64,000 nt of DNA from a virus: IMG/VR virus record IMGVR_UViG_3300045999_013278, positions 1 through 64,000 of that record, one strand, 5' to 3'. Each line of letters begins with the position of its first letter. Positions within the stretch are counted from its first letter, which is position 1. Positions 30,863 to 40,200 of the stretch are shown piece by piece. The position numbers were made by a program, and so were the translations under genes. The notes under the pieces were generated by a model, which saw nothing but the letters and a program-made list of their open reading frames with translations, was not told the origin of the DNA and searched no databases.

Positions 30863-32335
30863 ATGCTAAAAACGTACACGGCACAGCACAAACCCAATCA
30901 GTTAATTTACGGAAGTGGACAAACTGCGGTAATTACGGGATGGGCAGTAAAAGAAACCCTACGCAAGCACTTAAAAGATAATGAATACGCTGTAATTGGA
31001 CAGCTATACTCACCTACTAGAGGTATCAACTTACTAATTCGTAATTTGTTACTAAATCCTCATGTGCGGTATTTAGTTATTCTCAACGCTACTAAAGAAG
31101 ATAAAAACGCGGGTGCTTGTCAATGTTTAGGTGATTTTTTCCGTTATGGTGTAGAAGCAAGTATTAGTGATACCGGGCGAAAATCTTGGGTAATTCGTTC
31201 TTTAATTCCGGGTTATATTGATATTGATATTGATATCAATGCTTTAGAAAAATTACGGCGTTCTGTAGAAATTCAAGACGCAATATCAATTTCTGATGCT
31301 GTTGAAAAAATCCAATATTATGGAAATAAAGAAATAGTTGCACCCTGGGGAACACCTGTAGAATTTCCCATGACGACAATTGAACCAACAGTTTTTCCAG
31401 GAACACGATATGGACATAGAATAGAAGGTAAAACCATTGCTGAAACCTGGGTAAAAATCATCCACAGAATTAAAACAACAGGGACAATTAGACCAACTGG
31501 TTATGATGGAAAATGGCAAGAATTGATAGATTTAATGGCAGTTGTCACCGACGAACCTGATGATTTTTATTTTCCCGAACCTAATTATTTACCAATAGAT
31601 AGGAGTTTTTTAGAAGAATATATTTCGCAAATATTAGATGATGCAATTAATCAAGAAGGGGTAAAATACACCTATGGACAAAGGTTGCGTTCTTGGTTTG
31701 GAAGAGATCAAATTGAACAGGTAATTGAAAAATTAATTGGAGAAATTGATGCTGCTAGTGCGGTCATGACTTTATGGGATGTTAAAGATCATGAAAAAGG
31801 TGGTAGTCCGTGTTTAAATCATATTTGGTTAAGAGTAGTTGATAATGAATTATCATTAACTGCTGTTTTGAGAAGTAACGATATGTTTGCAGCTTGGCCA
31901 GCTAATGCTATGGGATTGAGGGCTTTACAAAAACATATTAGAAATGAGATTTGTCAACGTTCTCAATATGATTTGAAACTTGCTCCCTTAATAACCTTGA
32001 GTCAGTCTGCTCATATTTATGATGATACTTGGAGTAATGCGGAACAGCTAATTAAAGAACAATATTCTGCAATTTGTAAAAAATTAGATTATTATGATCC
32101 TGCGGGTAATTTTTTAATAGAAATAGCAGATGATAAGATAGTTGTTACCCATACAACCCCTGGAAGTGGTGAAATTGTCGGTTGCTATTCTGGGAAAAAT
32201 CCTTTGAAAATGATTAAAGAAATTTGTGCTGCATCCCCTTCGGTGTGTCCAGATCATGCAGGATATTTAGGTATGGAATTACAAAAAGCCAGTGAGTGTT
32301 TAACAAACGGTATTGAATACATCCAGGATAGGTGA
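30863..32335 (+). CDS. ThyA-like enzyme with MtrA-like N-terminus and DUF4346
   Basis: 490 residues. Residues ~20-150 (NPHVRYLVILNATKE ... CQCLGDFFRYGVE) resemble the MtrA-like domain found fused to some thymidylate synthases. The catalytic core has YGQRLRSW near 274, GGSPCLNHIW with the active-site Cys near 317, and LRSNDMFAAWPANAMGLRAL near 342. The Asn in PAN aligns with the Asn that selects dUMP in ThyA rather than the Asp of dCMP hydroxymethylases. The C-terminal ~80 residues resemble DUF4346. It probably methylates or hydroxymethylates dUMP using folate. dCMP deaminase follows 3 bp downstream and would supply dUMP. Composition here shifts slightly toward repetitive GAT/ATT codons. Confidence 0.8.
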   Translation: MLKTYTAQHKPNQLIYGSGQTAVITGWAVKETLRKHLKDNEYAVIGQLYSPTRGINLLIRNLLLNPHVRYLVILNATKEDKNAGACQCLGDFFRYGVEASISDTGRKSWVIRSLIPGYIDIDIDINALEKLRRSVEIQDAISISDAVEKIQYYGNKEIVAPWGTPVEFPMTTIEPTVFPGTRYGHRIEGKTIAETWVKIIHRIKTTGTIRPTGYDGKWQELIDLMAVVTDEPDDFYFPEPNYLPIDRSFLEEYISQILDDAINQEGVKYTYGQRLRSWFGRDQIEQVIEKLIGEIDAASAVMTLWDVKDHEKGGSPCLNHIWLRVVDNELSLTAVLRSNDMFAAWPANAMGLRALQKHIRNEICQRSQYDLKLAPLITLSQSAHIYDDTWSNAEQLIKEQYSAICKKLDYYDPAGNFLIEIADDKIVVTHTTPGSGEIVGCYSGKNPLKMIKEICAASPSVCPDHAGYLGMELQKASECLTNGIEYIQDR

Positions 32336-32338
32336 ATA

Positions 32339-32866
32339 ATGATTACTTACCAAAGACCAACATGGGATGAATATTTCCTCATGTTGGCTAAATTAGCCGC
32401 AACTCGCTCAACTTGTCTTGCTTTTCCAGTTGGTGCTGTAATTGTTAAAAATAAGCAAGTTGTAGCCACAGGTTATAATGGTTCACCGTCAGGCTCGGCT
32501 CATTGTATAACCCAAGGATACTGTTATCCAGGCTTAAATAGCTGTGATGCTAGTAAAATACTACCATCAAGGGCTGTACACGCAGAAGCAAATGCGATCG
32601 CTCAAGCCTCAAAGTATGGTATATCTACAGATGGATCAAGTATATACGTAACATTAGAACCCTGTTTATCTTGTTTGAAGTTAATTATCTCCGCTGGAAT
32701 TAAAGAAGTATTTTATGAAACTTCTTTTAATAGTGGAGAAAAAGCTTTAGTTAGAGATTCTTTTGTTAACGAAGGTTTAGTTACAATTAAGCAAGTTCAA
32801 CTTTCTGAAAATATAGCCAAAAAAGCTGCTTCTATCTTTATGGAAGGTGGGTTAAATTATGGCTAG
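32339..32866 (+). CDS. dCMP deaminase
   Basis: 175 residues, typical length. VHAEANAIAQ near 80 (zinc-binding His and catalytic Glu) and LEPCLSCLKLI near 108 (two zinc-binding Cys). An extra Cys/His-bearing insert (AHCITQGYCYPGLNSC near 52) is the second zinc site seen in T4-type dCMP deaminases. It converts dCMP to dUMP for the ThyA-like enzyme just upstream. Confidence 0.93.
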   Translation: MITYQRPTWDEYFLMLAKLAATRSTCLAFPVGAVIVKNKQVVATGYNGSPSGSAHCITQGYCYPGLNSCDASKILPSRAVHAEANAIAQASKYGISTDGSSIYVTLEPCLSCLKLIISAGIKEVFYETSFNSGEKALVRDSFVNEGLVTIKQVQLSENIAKKAASIFMEGGLNYG

Positions 32867-33254
32867 TTGGGTGAGATGGAGTAAAAAGGAAGATGAAATA
32901 TTAGAGGAATATGTAGGATTCCACAGCCCTGAAGACATATCTCTAATATTAAAAAAACAGGGATTTAATAGAACTCCAGAAGCCGTTAGATCAAGGTTTA
33001 AGGTTTTAAAAATATCTTACGCAAGAGAGTTTGATGATCTATCTCTTTCCAGGATAGGAAAATTATTAGGAGTAAGCCGTAGCACAACATCTTCTTGGCA
33101 TAGGACAGGAAAAATAAAAGGTAAACCTTTAGGGAAGGGTAGGGAAATTGTTGTAAAATATGAAGAAGTGAGGAATTTTTTAAAGAAATATTCCCAGAAA
33201 CTTAAAACTGTTTTAGACAAAGACGGATTAAACTTTTTCTTAGGAGGAGAATAG
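32859..33254 (+). CDS. DNA-binding protein with SANT/Myb-like and HTH segments
   Basis: 131 residues. WSKKEDEILEEYVGFHSPED followed by RTPEAVRSRFKVL is a Myb/SANT-like helix set. A second helix-turn-helix follows (LSRIGKLLGVSRSTTSSWHR then TGKIKGKPLGKG), resembling excisionase/MerR-type recognition. It overlaps dCMP deaminase by 8 bp. It may regulate phage genes; it is one candidate for binding the conserved promoter extension. Confidence 0.7.
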   Translation: MASWVRWSKKEDEILEEYVGFHSPEDISLILKKQGFNRTPEAVRSRFKVLKISYAREFDDLSLSRIGKLLGVSRSTTSSWHRTGKIKGKPLGKGREIVVKYEEVRNFLKKYSQKLKTVLDKDGLNFFLGGE

Positions 33255-33260
33255 AACCTT

Positions 33261-33440
33261 ATGCTTTACTTTTACGCTTACCTTATTTTTGGATTAGGTT
33301 TTACTTTCCATGCAGCCTTGAATGATTTTTCTAATTTAATCTCAACCCCGATAAAATCATTCTTCTACCTACTTGCACTCATCGCCTTTTACCCAATCTT
33401 TGCTATTTACGGGATTTATCTCAGAGTATTCACGCCCTAA
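33261..33440 (+). CDS. Small two-helix membrane protein, 59 residues
   Basis: MLYFYAYLIFGLGFTFHAAL, a polar loop NDFSNLISTPIKS, then FFYLLALIAFYPIFAIYGIY. Two membrane segments in 59 residues fit a small holin or a membrane-protein partner. AGGAGG lies 14 bases before the ATG. Last gene of the recJ operon. Function is inferred only. Confidence 0.5.
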   Translation: MLYFYAYLIFGLGFTFHAALNDFSNLISTPIKSFFYLLALIAFYPIFAIYGIYLRVFTP

Positions 33441-33469
33441 ACCCTTGTTTTTTAACTTTTAACTTACTA

Positions 33470-33520
33470 CTTGACGACGATATAGGAAGTGTGTAAAAAT
33501 TCTTTTATATCGTCGTCAAG
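33470..33520. promoter_or_regulatory. Palindromic pair of family promoters
   Basis: CTTGACGACGATATA (33470-33484) and its perfect reverse complement TATATCGTCGTCAAG (33506-33520) are separated by 21 bp. Plus-strand TTGACG has TAAAAA at 17 bp and would drive the next gene at 33532; the minus-strand copy has only a poor -10 (TTACAC). Confidence 0.7.
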
Positions 33521-33531
33521 TTTTTTTTAAA

Positions 33532-33741
33532 ATGAAAGCCAAAAAAGAGCCTTGGATTATTGTCACAGAAAAGAACGGTAATGTTCATAGATTTAATTAT
33601 TACACCATTTGTAGTTTACACAACATAAAAGAGGATGTGGTTCTTACGCAAACTAATGGGAAGTCACATACATTCGTTGGCGATGCTGCTAAGAGTTGTT
33701 TAGAACAATGGGAAAGAATTGTAAATAAAGAGGAAAATTAA
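33532..33741 (+). CDS. Hypothetical protein, 69 residues
   Basis: MKAKKEPWIIVTEKNGNVHR; small, beta-rich, no family recognised. Driven by the palindromic promoter and converging with the M-like tail gene, whose stop it overlaps by 4 bp. Confidence 0.55.
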   Translation: MKAKKEPWIIVTEKNGNVHRFNYYTICSLHNIKEDVVLTQTNGKSHTFVGDAAKSCLEQWERIVNKEEN

Positions 33742-34079
33742 GGACGAAACTCCTGTTTTAAGCTTAAATTAAGCTCAAAAACGTCATTACCCTTAAATAT
33801 CCAATTCCACTCTAAACAACTCCATAATTGGGAGTTAAAGTTAAATGGCGCACCATTTCTGGAAGTTAAAAACTCTTCAATTTCTTCATAATCATCCCTT
33901 GTTACTGCCATTACTTTAGCTTCTTGCATTTCCCTAACTAAGTTTAGTTGAAAATTAGTCCCCCTTAATTCAGTCCCGCCCTTACGCCTATCTGCGTTTG
34001 TGGCGGGACTTTGCTTTAGGGATAGGGGATTCTCCCAAGTTAAAACAAAACTTTGTGGTGCTGTGGGGTATACTGGCAT
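33738..34079 (-). CDS. Minor tail protein, lambda M-like
   Basis: 113 residues. The pattern FQLNLVREMQEAKVMAVT, then NGAPFNFNSQLWSC, W-x-W and FELNLSLKQEFRP corresponds to the small M-type tail proteins located just after the tape measure gene in lambda-like phages. It plugs between the tape measure/tail tube and the tip. Confidence 0.75.
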   Translation of the reverse strand: MPVYPTAPQSFVLTWENPLSLKQSPATNADRRKGGTELRGTNFQLNLVREMQEAKVMAVTRDDYEEIEEFLTSRNGAPFNFNSQLWSCLEWNWIFKGNDVFELNLSLKQEFRP

Positions 34080-34102
34080 AAAAGTTAAAATTTAATAAGG
34101 TT

Positions 34103-34255
34103 ATGGACATTAAGAAGAGGAATGAGGAAATTAAGGGGTGCGTAGGATTAATAATTCTAATGGGCTTGGTATTTTTCATTAAAGGTGTTGTAGATGGGGA
34201 TATTAACCTCAATCCTCCTACGAGAGTAATCAAGATTGAGGTTAATAAAAGATAA
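34103..34255 (+). CDS. Small single-pass membrane protein, 50 residues
   Basis: MDIKKRNEEIKGCVGLIILM then GLVFFIKGV and a polar tail NLNPPTRVIKIEVNKR. It fills the gap between the tape measure stop (34257) and the M-like gene (34079) on the opposite strand. AAGG lies 4 bases upstream of the ATG. A holin-like or antiholin role is possible but unproven. Confidence 0.4.
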   Translation: MDIKKRNEEIKGCVGLIILMGLVFFIKGVVDGDINLNPPTRVIKIEVNKR

Positions 34256-34256
34256 A

Positions 34257-37200
34257 TTACCTATCATATAAACCACCTCTATTTAAGCTACCTCCAGGAC
34301 GACGCTCTTGCTTGATTGTCTCCTGGATTTTTGCTTCTAAAGCTTTTTCAAACAAGGCTTTGTTAATGTTGCCGTTGCCACCCTCGCTATTATTAATGTT
34401 CACGTTAGGCGTAATGTTAATCGTATCTCCACTTCTTCCTACGTTATTAATATTCCCTAAACCTTCACCTATCATACCGCCGCTACTGAAACTCTCCAAT
34501 TTATTACTACTGTTTAGTTGATTCCATAACTTAGTTTCTTTTGGAGTTAAAACCCGTTCACCTTCGTTAGCGATAATTAAGCGTGGGTTAAACCCACTTA
34601 TCGCCCTTTCCTTGTTTAATAAATCCCCAACCATTCCGCCTTTAGCAAAACTAGGGAGCGTAGCTGAACCAAAGTCTAATCCGCCGTCTAAACCACCTAA
34701 GCTAAAACCATCGCTAAAGTCAAATGCTCCGCTAGAACTAAATGGGATTGCGCTACTGCCTTCGAGTATTCCAAAACTACTCTCTCCAAACGCTCCAAAA
34801 ATACTATCTAGCACTCCGCCATCTTTGCTACCTGCGCCCATAATATTTTGCAAGACTAAAGCCGCTTGTTGTAGCATTGTAGCGGACACACTTAGATTAG
34901 CTCCCGCGTTATTTAAAGCGATCGCGCCCACGTCTTTAGCTTTATTGCCAAAAATAATTTCAGTTAATTTACCAAATAGTTGGTTAGACAGTTCCTTACT
35001 TGCAACAGCAGCTAAATTGCTTAAAATACTTTTTGCAATCTCGCTAAAAGCATCGACTATACTTCTTTTACTCAACTCCGTCTTTTTCTTTTCTAAGTCT
35101 CTCTGCGCTCTATCTAATTCTTTTAGTTGTTTGTTATTGCCAGAATTTTGGTATGCGTTTCTTACTTCCTGAATATTACCGGACGTATTCATTATAATGT
35201 CGCGGCGTTTCTTAGCAATCTCATCTAGGGATTTATTAATATCCTGTAAATCGCCAGCGTTTTTATTAACAGAGTCGTTCATGAAAAATCCCTTTAGGAT
35301 ATTGTCAAAATCTCCTTTAATTCCGCTAATAGCCTCGGTGAACATATTAAATTCTTTCGCAACATTGTCTAGTTTTAACTCGTTTAGCTTAAGTAAATTT
35401 TCACTAAGTACAGATATTTCTTCTGCTGAATAATTACTTGATAATCCTAGTTTAGCTATTTCGTTTTTTTCCTTCTCAAAATCCATCTTAATTTGTGATA
35501 AAAGCTGTGCTTTTTGCAATTCCTTGTCTCTAACTCCGAACAAACCCCGACCTCTTATTATCTCGGAAGAAATTGCACTACCGGATGAATTTAATTTTTC
35601 CATCCTGCCGAGTTCAATGCCTCTATTTGTAATCGGCGCGAGCTTAGTTTGGTAAGAATTTTCTGCGTCAAGGTTAGATTTTTCTTTTCCGTAATTACGG
35701 AAAGCTTTTAGTCGTTCTATTAATTTTTCTTGTGGACTAAGTAAGGCGTTACCTTGAATTTCCAATAATTGTTTCTTGTAAGCATTAGTTAGCTCGTTAG
35801 TTTTTATTGTTAATTCATTGGTTAAGCTGACTAAACTAACCATCCCATCCTTATTGTCAATCGCAAACCGTTCATTGTCTAGTTGCAATGATTTCATTTG
35901 CGAGGCTTGGATAGTTTGCGATTTAGTTAATTCAATGCCTCTATTTGTAATCGGGGCGAGCTTAGTTTGGTAAGAATTTTCTGCGTCAAGGTTAGATTTT
36001 TCTTTTCCGTAATTACGGAAAGCTTTTTGTCGTTCTATTAATTTTTCTTGTGGACTAAGTAAGGCGTTACCTTGAATTTCCAATAATTGTTTCTTGTAAG
36101 CATTAGTTAGCTCGTTAGTTTTTATTGTTAATTCATTGGTTAAGCTGACTAAACTAACCATCCCATCCTTATTGTCAATCGCAAACCGTTCATTGTCTAG
36201 TTGCAATGATTTCATTTGCGAGGCTTGGATAGTTTGCGATTTAGTTAATTCGTCGTTAGCTTGCTTAATTCGCTTAACTGTATCGGCATAATTAAAGTTA
36301 AGATCAACGCCCTCTCTTTTAACAGAATTAACATTGAGAATGGCTTTAAATTCCTTCTGAAAAGCTGCTTCACTCATGTTACCGCCCTTACCTCCGCCAT
36401 CATAATAACGTCTTTGGAGGTCTAGTAATTGTTGGTATTGGTCACGGGTTAATTCTAGTAAGCTAATATTTCTTTGAAGTGATGGAATTTTTAAAACCAA
36501 CGGATTTAGCGGGTCAATTTCCTCAAGTTTTTGAACTAACTGTAACTGTTGTTGTAGTTGTTCAATAACTTTTGATTGTTGCGATATATCCTGCTCGCTT
36601 AATCTGAAAAACTCTTTTTTGTCAAAATCTTTCATTGACGCTTTGAGGATGCTATCAATATTGGATTTTAAAAATTTCAAGCTATTTTTAGCTTCTGCAT
36701 TTTTAAAAGCTGTAGCTTTAAAACTTAGATCGTTTGTCTGGATTGCGGCTGCGGCTAATCTCGGATCATTAGGAAATCTCTTCATTGCCAGATTAAATGC
36801 GGCTTGTAAGTCCGGTTTTTGCGCGATCGCTCCATCCGTTTCTCTAACAATTTGCTCTAACAACTCAACATCTTTCTCTAATTTGCGGCGTAATTCATTA
36901 AATTGGAGACTAAACATATCCGCATTACTCATGGTAGGAGATAAACCTTTTAACACCGTTATTCTAGTCCCTAGAGTAGAATCTTTCGTACTGCTGATGT
37001 CTCCTATCGCGGTTTTTTGAGAGGACATAATAAGCCTGTAAGCCTCTAGCCTTTGTTTTAGCTCATTTTCTCTGATTTGTTCAGGATTTAGGTTGCTGTT
37101 AGTTTGATTAGTTTGATATTGTTGGGCAGCGGTGTTTAATTTAAGTCTACTAGCTTGTGTTACCACTTCCTGCATTTGGTTGGGTTGAATACTTCCGCCT

Positions 37201-40200
37201 TGCATAACAATCTGCACCAATTGTCGCGCTGTATTGCCGTACCGATTTTCTGCTTTGGGGAGGTAATTACCTAGCGTAATATCACCATCCCCTACTCCTA
37301 ATGATGCGTTAGGATTCCCCGCAAAAACGGTAGATAAAACTTTTCGGAAGGAGTCTAGCTTTTGCCCTCTACTGTTCTGTTTTAAGTATTTCTGAACAAA
37401 GACTAATTGCTCTTGTGGACTCATTTGAGACAGAGCATCTATGTTTGTACCCAGTCCTCTAGCCGTAGCGGGCATGAACTGAATTAAACCTGTTGCGTTT
37501 GTGCGTTTGTTCCTAGCAGATGGCGAAAGTGTACCACCTGTTTCATACAGCATCGTTTTAAGTAGGTCTTCAGGGTTTGCTCCTACGCTTTGAGCTATTT
37601 TAGCCACGCTTTGCAGGAACTTGGTATCTATACGTGGATCTAGCCCTGGAACAAGCGGAACTGATTGGCGTTGTTTTGTTGGCCGTTGTTGAGGCATCGG
37701 CCAATCTGCTACCCTGTTCAGCCTCTTGTTGTCTTGTGTGGTATCAACAACCTTTTTGGTTGTATCCAATTTAATCCCAGGTACTTTAAAAGTTTTACCT
37801 AACTGGGTAGTTGGGTTTATCCTTTGACCGTTGATCGTTACCTCCCAATGTAAATGCGATCCTGTGCCACGCCCAGTGCTTCCAACTTTACCTATTACAT
37901 CACCTTGTTGTACAACGTCCCCAACCTTTTTAAGTAATTCAGATAAGTGAAAAAAGCGGTTTACAACTTTTTTACCTTCTGCGGTGATGGTTTCAACTTC
38001 GACCATATTGCCCGCACCACCATTCCAACCACCTTTAGATGTGATAACCGTGCCTGTCAGTGGTGCTTTAATTGGTGTTCCTGTAGCGTCTTCAAAATCA
38101 ACACCGTTGTGCATTTTTCTAGTGCCGTCCAATGGGTCTGTACGCATTCCGTACTTAGATGTTACGCGCCCCGGCGTAGGTCTAAGCAAAGTTTGATTAA
38201 CAGTCTGTAAATTATCCAATCCGTAGAACTTTTTGACAGCCCCTAACGGATTACTAACGAACTCTTTAGCACCCTGCTCTAACTGTTGCCCAGCTTTTTC
38301 CCCAAACACCGTGCTAACCGCCGATTGAACACCGCCCGCTAAATTTTGTAACAAGCCTTGTCCGGTAGCCAGGGAAGCTAACCAGTTGGAGGTTTTTATT
38401 CCCATATCAGCGATCGCAGTCCCCACGCGATCAAAGCCGTTCTCAAAAGACTTAACTAAATCTGCAAACTTAGTACCAAGACCTTCTATCCATGAGTTGC
38501 TAGTTTTACTTAAGTCTTTAATACTATCTTCAGCTTTTTTAGTTGCGTCTACAACACTGTTAGATAAGTTATTTATATTCTTATTAATTTCATCAACCGT
38601 CCTGTTTACGTTTTTAAGACTGAGATTAAAGTTATCGGCAATACTAGAATCTATCGGGATAATTTTTCCTGGTAAACTCCGTTGTAGTTCTATAGCTTGT
38701 AGCTGAATATCTTGGACGTTATTCTGGTAGTCAATCCTCTGTTTTCTTGCTTCTAGTTGTTGTTTCTCTATTTCGGTTGTTTGGGAAATTACATTAATAA
38801 TTCCCTCAATAAACTGAGTGTAGATATTGTCCCCAGCACCAATTAAAGCCTCTCTAAGTTTATTCTGTACTTTAGAGTTTTCAAAGGTCTTTTGTGCTTT
38901 CTCAAATTCAATACCCACAGCTTGAGATTCTCGAACGGCTGCGCGATAATAGTCGGTGACTTGCTTTGTTTGTTGGTAGAGGCTTTGGATTAAGTTATAT
39001 TTCTGCTCTGCAATTTGTTGTTGCATATCAACAGTTTGGATTTGCATTTCCTTAACTTTTATAAAGCCACTTAAAATCTCTTTTTCTTTACTTCCATCAA
39101 TACTTCTTTCTTGTGCAGCCTTTAAGGTGTCTATACCGCTTCTTTTATTTAAATTAAGTGTGCCTAAGACTCTATCTAAATCATTAACTTCCAATTGAGC
39201 GGACATCTCTTGGATTTGTTTTAAATTATCGGCAATTTTACCAGTCAGAGTGGCTTGAGTTTTTAAGTTGTTCGTATATTCCAGTTGCCCTGGTAAAACG
39301 TCCCCACTGCTGCCAAGGTTAAATAAATTAGTTTTCTCTAAACTTAATGCTGTATCTCTATATTGTCTTAGATCGTTAAACTTAGCTTCTAAGTTCCTTA
39401 TTTCAATTGCAAATTTTTGCATTTCTGTTAAGGAATTTTTAATAGCCTTAGTCATCTTGTCTTGTTCTTGAATAACTGTAGCTAAATCTTGTTCAGTTAC
39501 CTTAATTATTTTATTAATGTCGTCAATTTCACTTTGGTAAAGTTTGGGATTTTTCTTTAGTTCTTCCCAATACTCCAAATAAGTTTTTAAAGTTTCTACT
39601 TGTTTGTCTAAATTAGCTTTAGTTCCGCCAAACAATTCTAAGGGCTTTTCTCTCACCCCGCTTATTCTCTTTTCCCATTCTTGCAGAGATCTCAACGCTT
39701 CACTATTGCCGGGATCGTTGGCAATAATCGCCCGACGTTCCATTTTAATATTATCCAAAGATTTGTCTAGGAATTGAATGTCTTGGATAGCGTTTTTAAT
39801 AGCGGGAGAGTTACTATCTTTCAAAATATCGAAAGTGTTTTGTTGCCCAATAGTTGTTTGTTTGGCACTATCCTCCATTTGTTTTATTAGTTTTTTTGTA
39901 TCGTTATCAAATGGGTTAAGCGTAAATCCTTCTCTAAATGCTGAAAAGTTATCACGGCTAACTTTAGAGGATGGATTTAATAATTTTCTTTGTTCATTAA
40001 TAGACTGAGTAACGTTTCTAGTCTGTTCGCCAATTGCGCCGCTGCTATCCTTGAAATTCATCATTGTTTCATCAATAGCTTTCATCGCCATTGATAAAAC
40101 AAACATCTGAGCGGCTAAAGTTGCAATACTTTGACTCATTCCCAGCAATGCACCCTTAGCCCCTCCCGCAGAGAATAAAATTCCTTTTAAATACGTCGCA

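Noticed and set aside
33988-34233. 81-codon minus-strand frame between M-like and tape measure genes
   Set aside because: It overlaps the M-like gene and is antisense to the small membrane-protein frame, which has a better start and composition.
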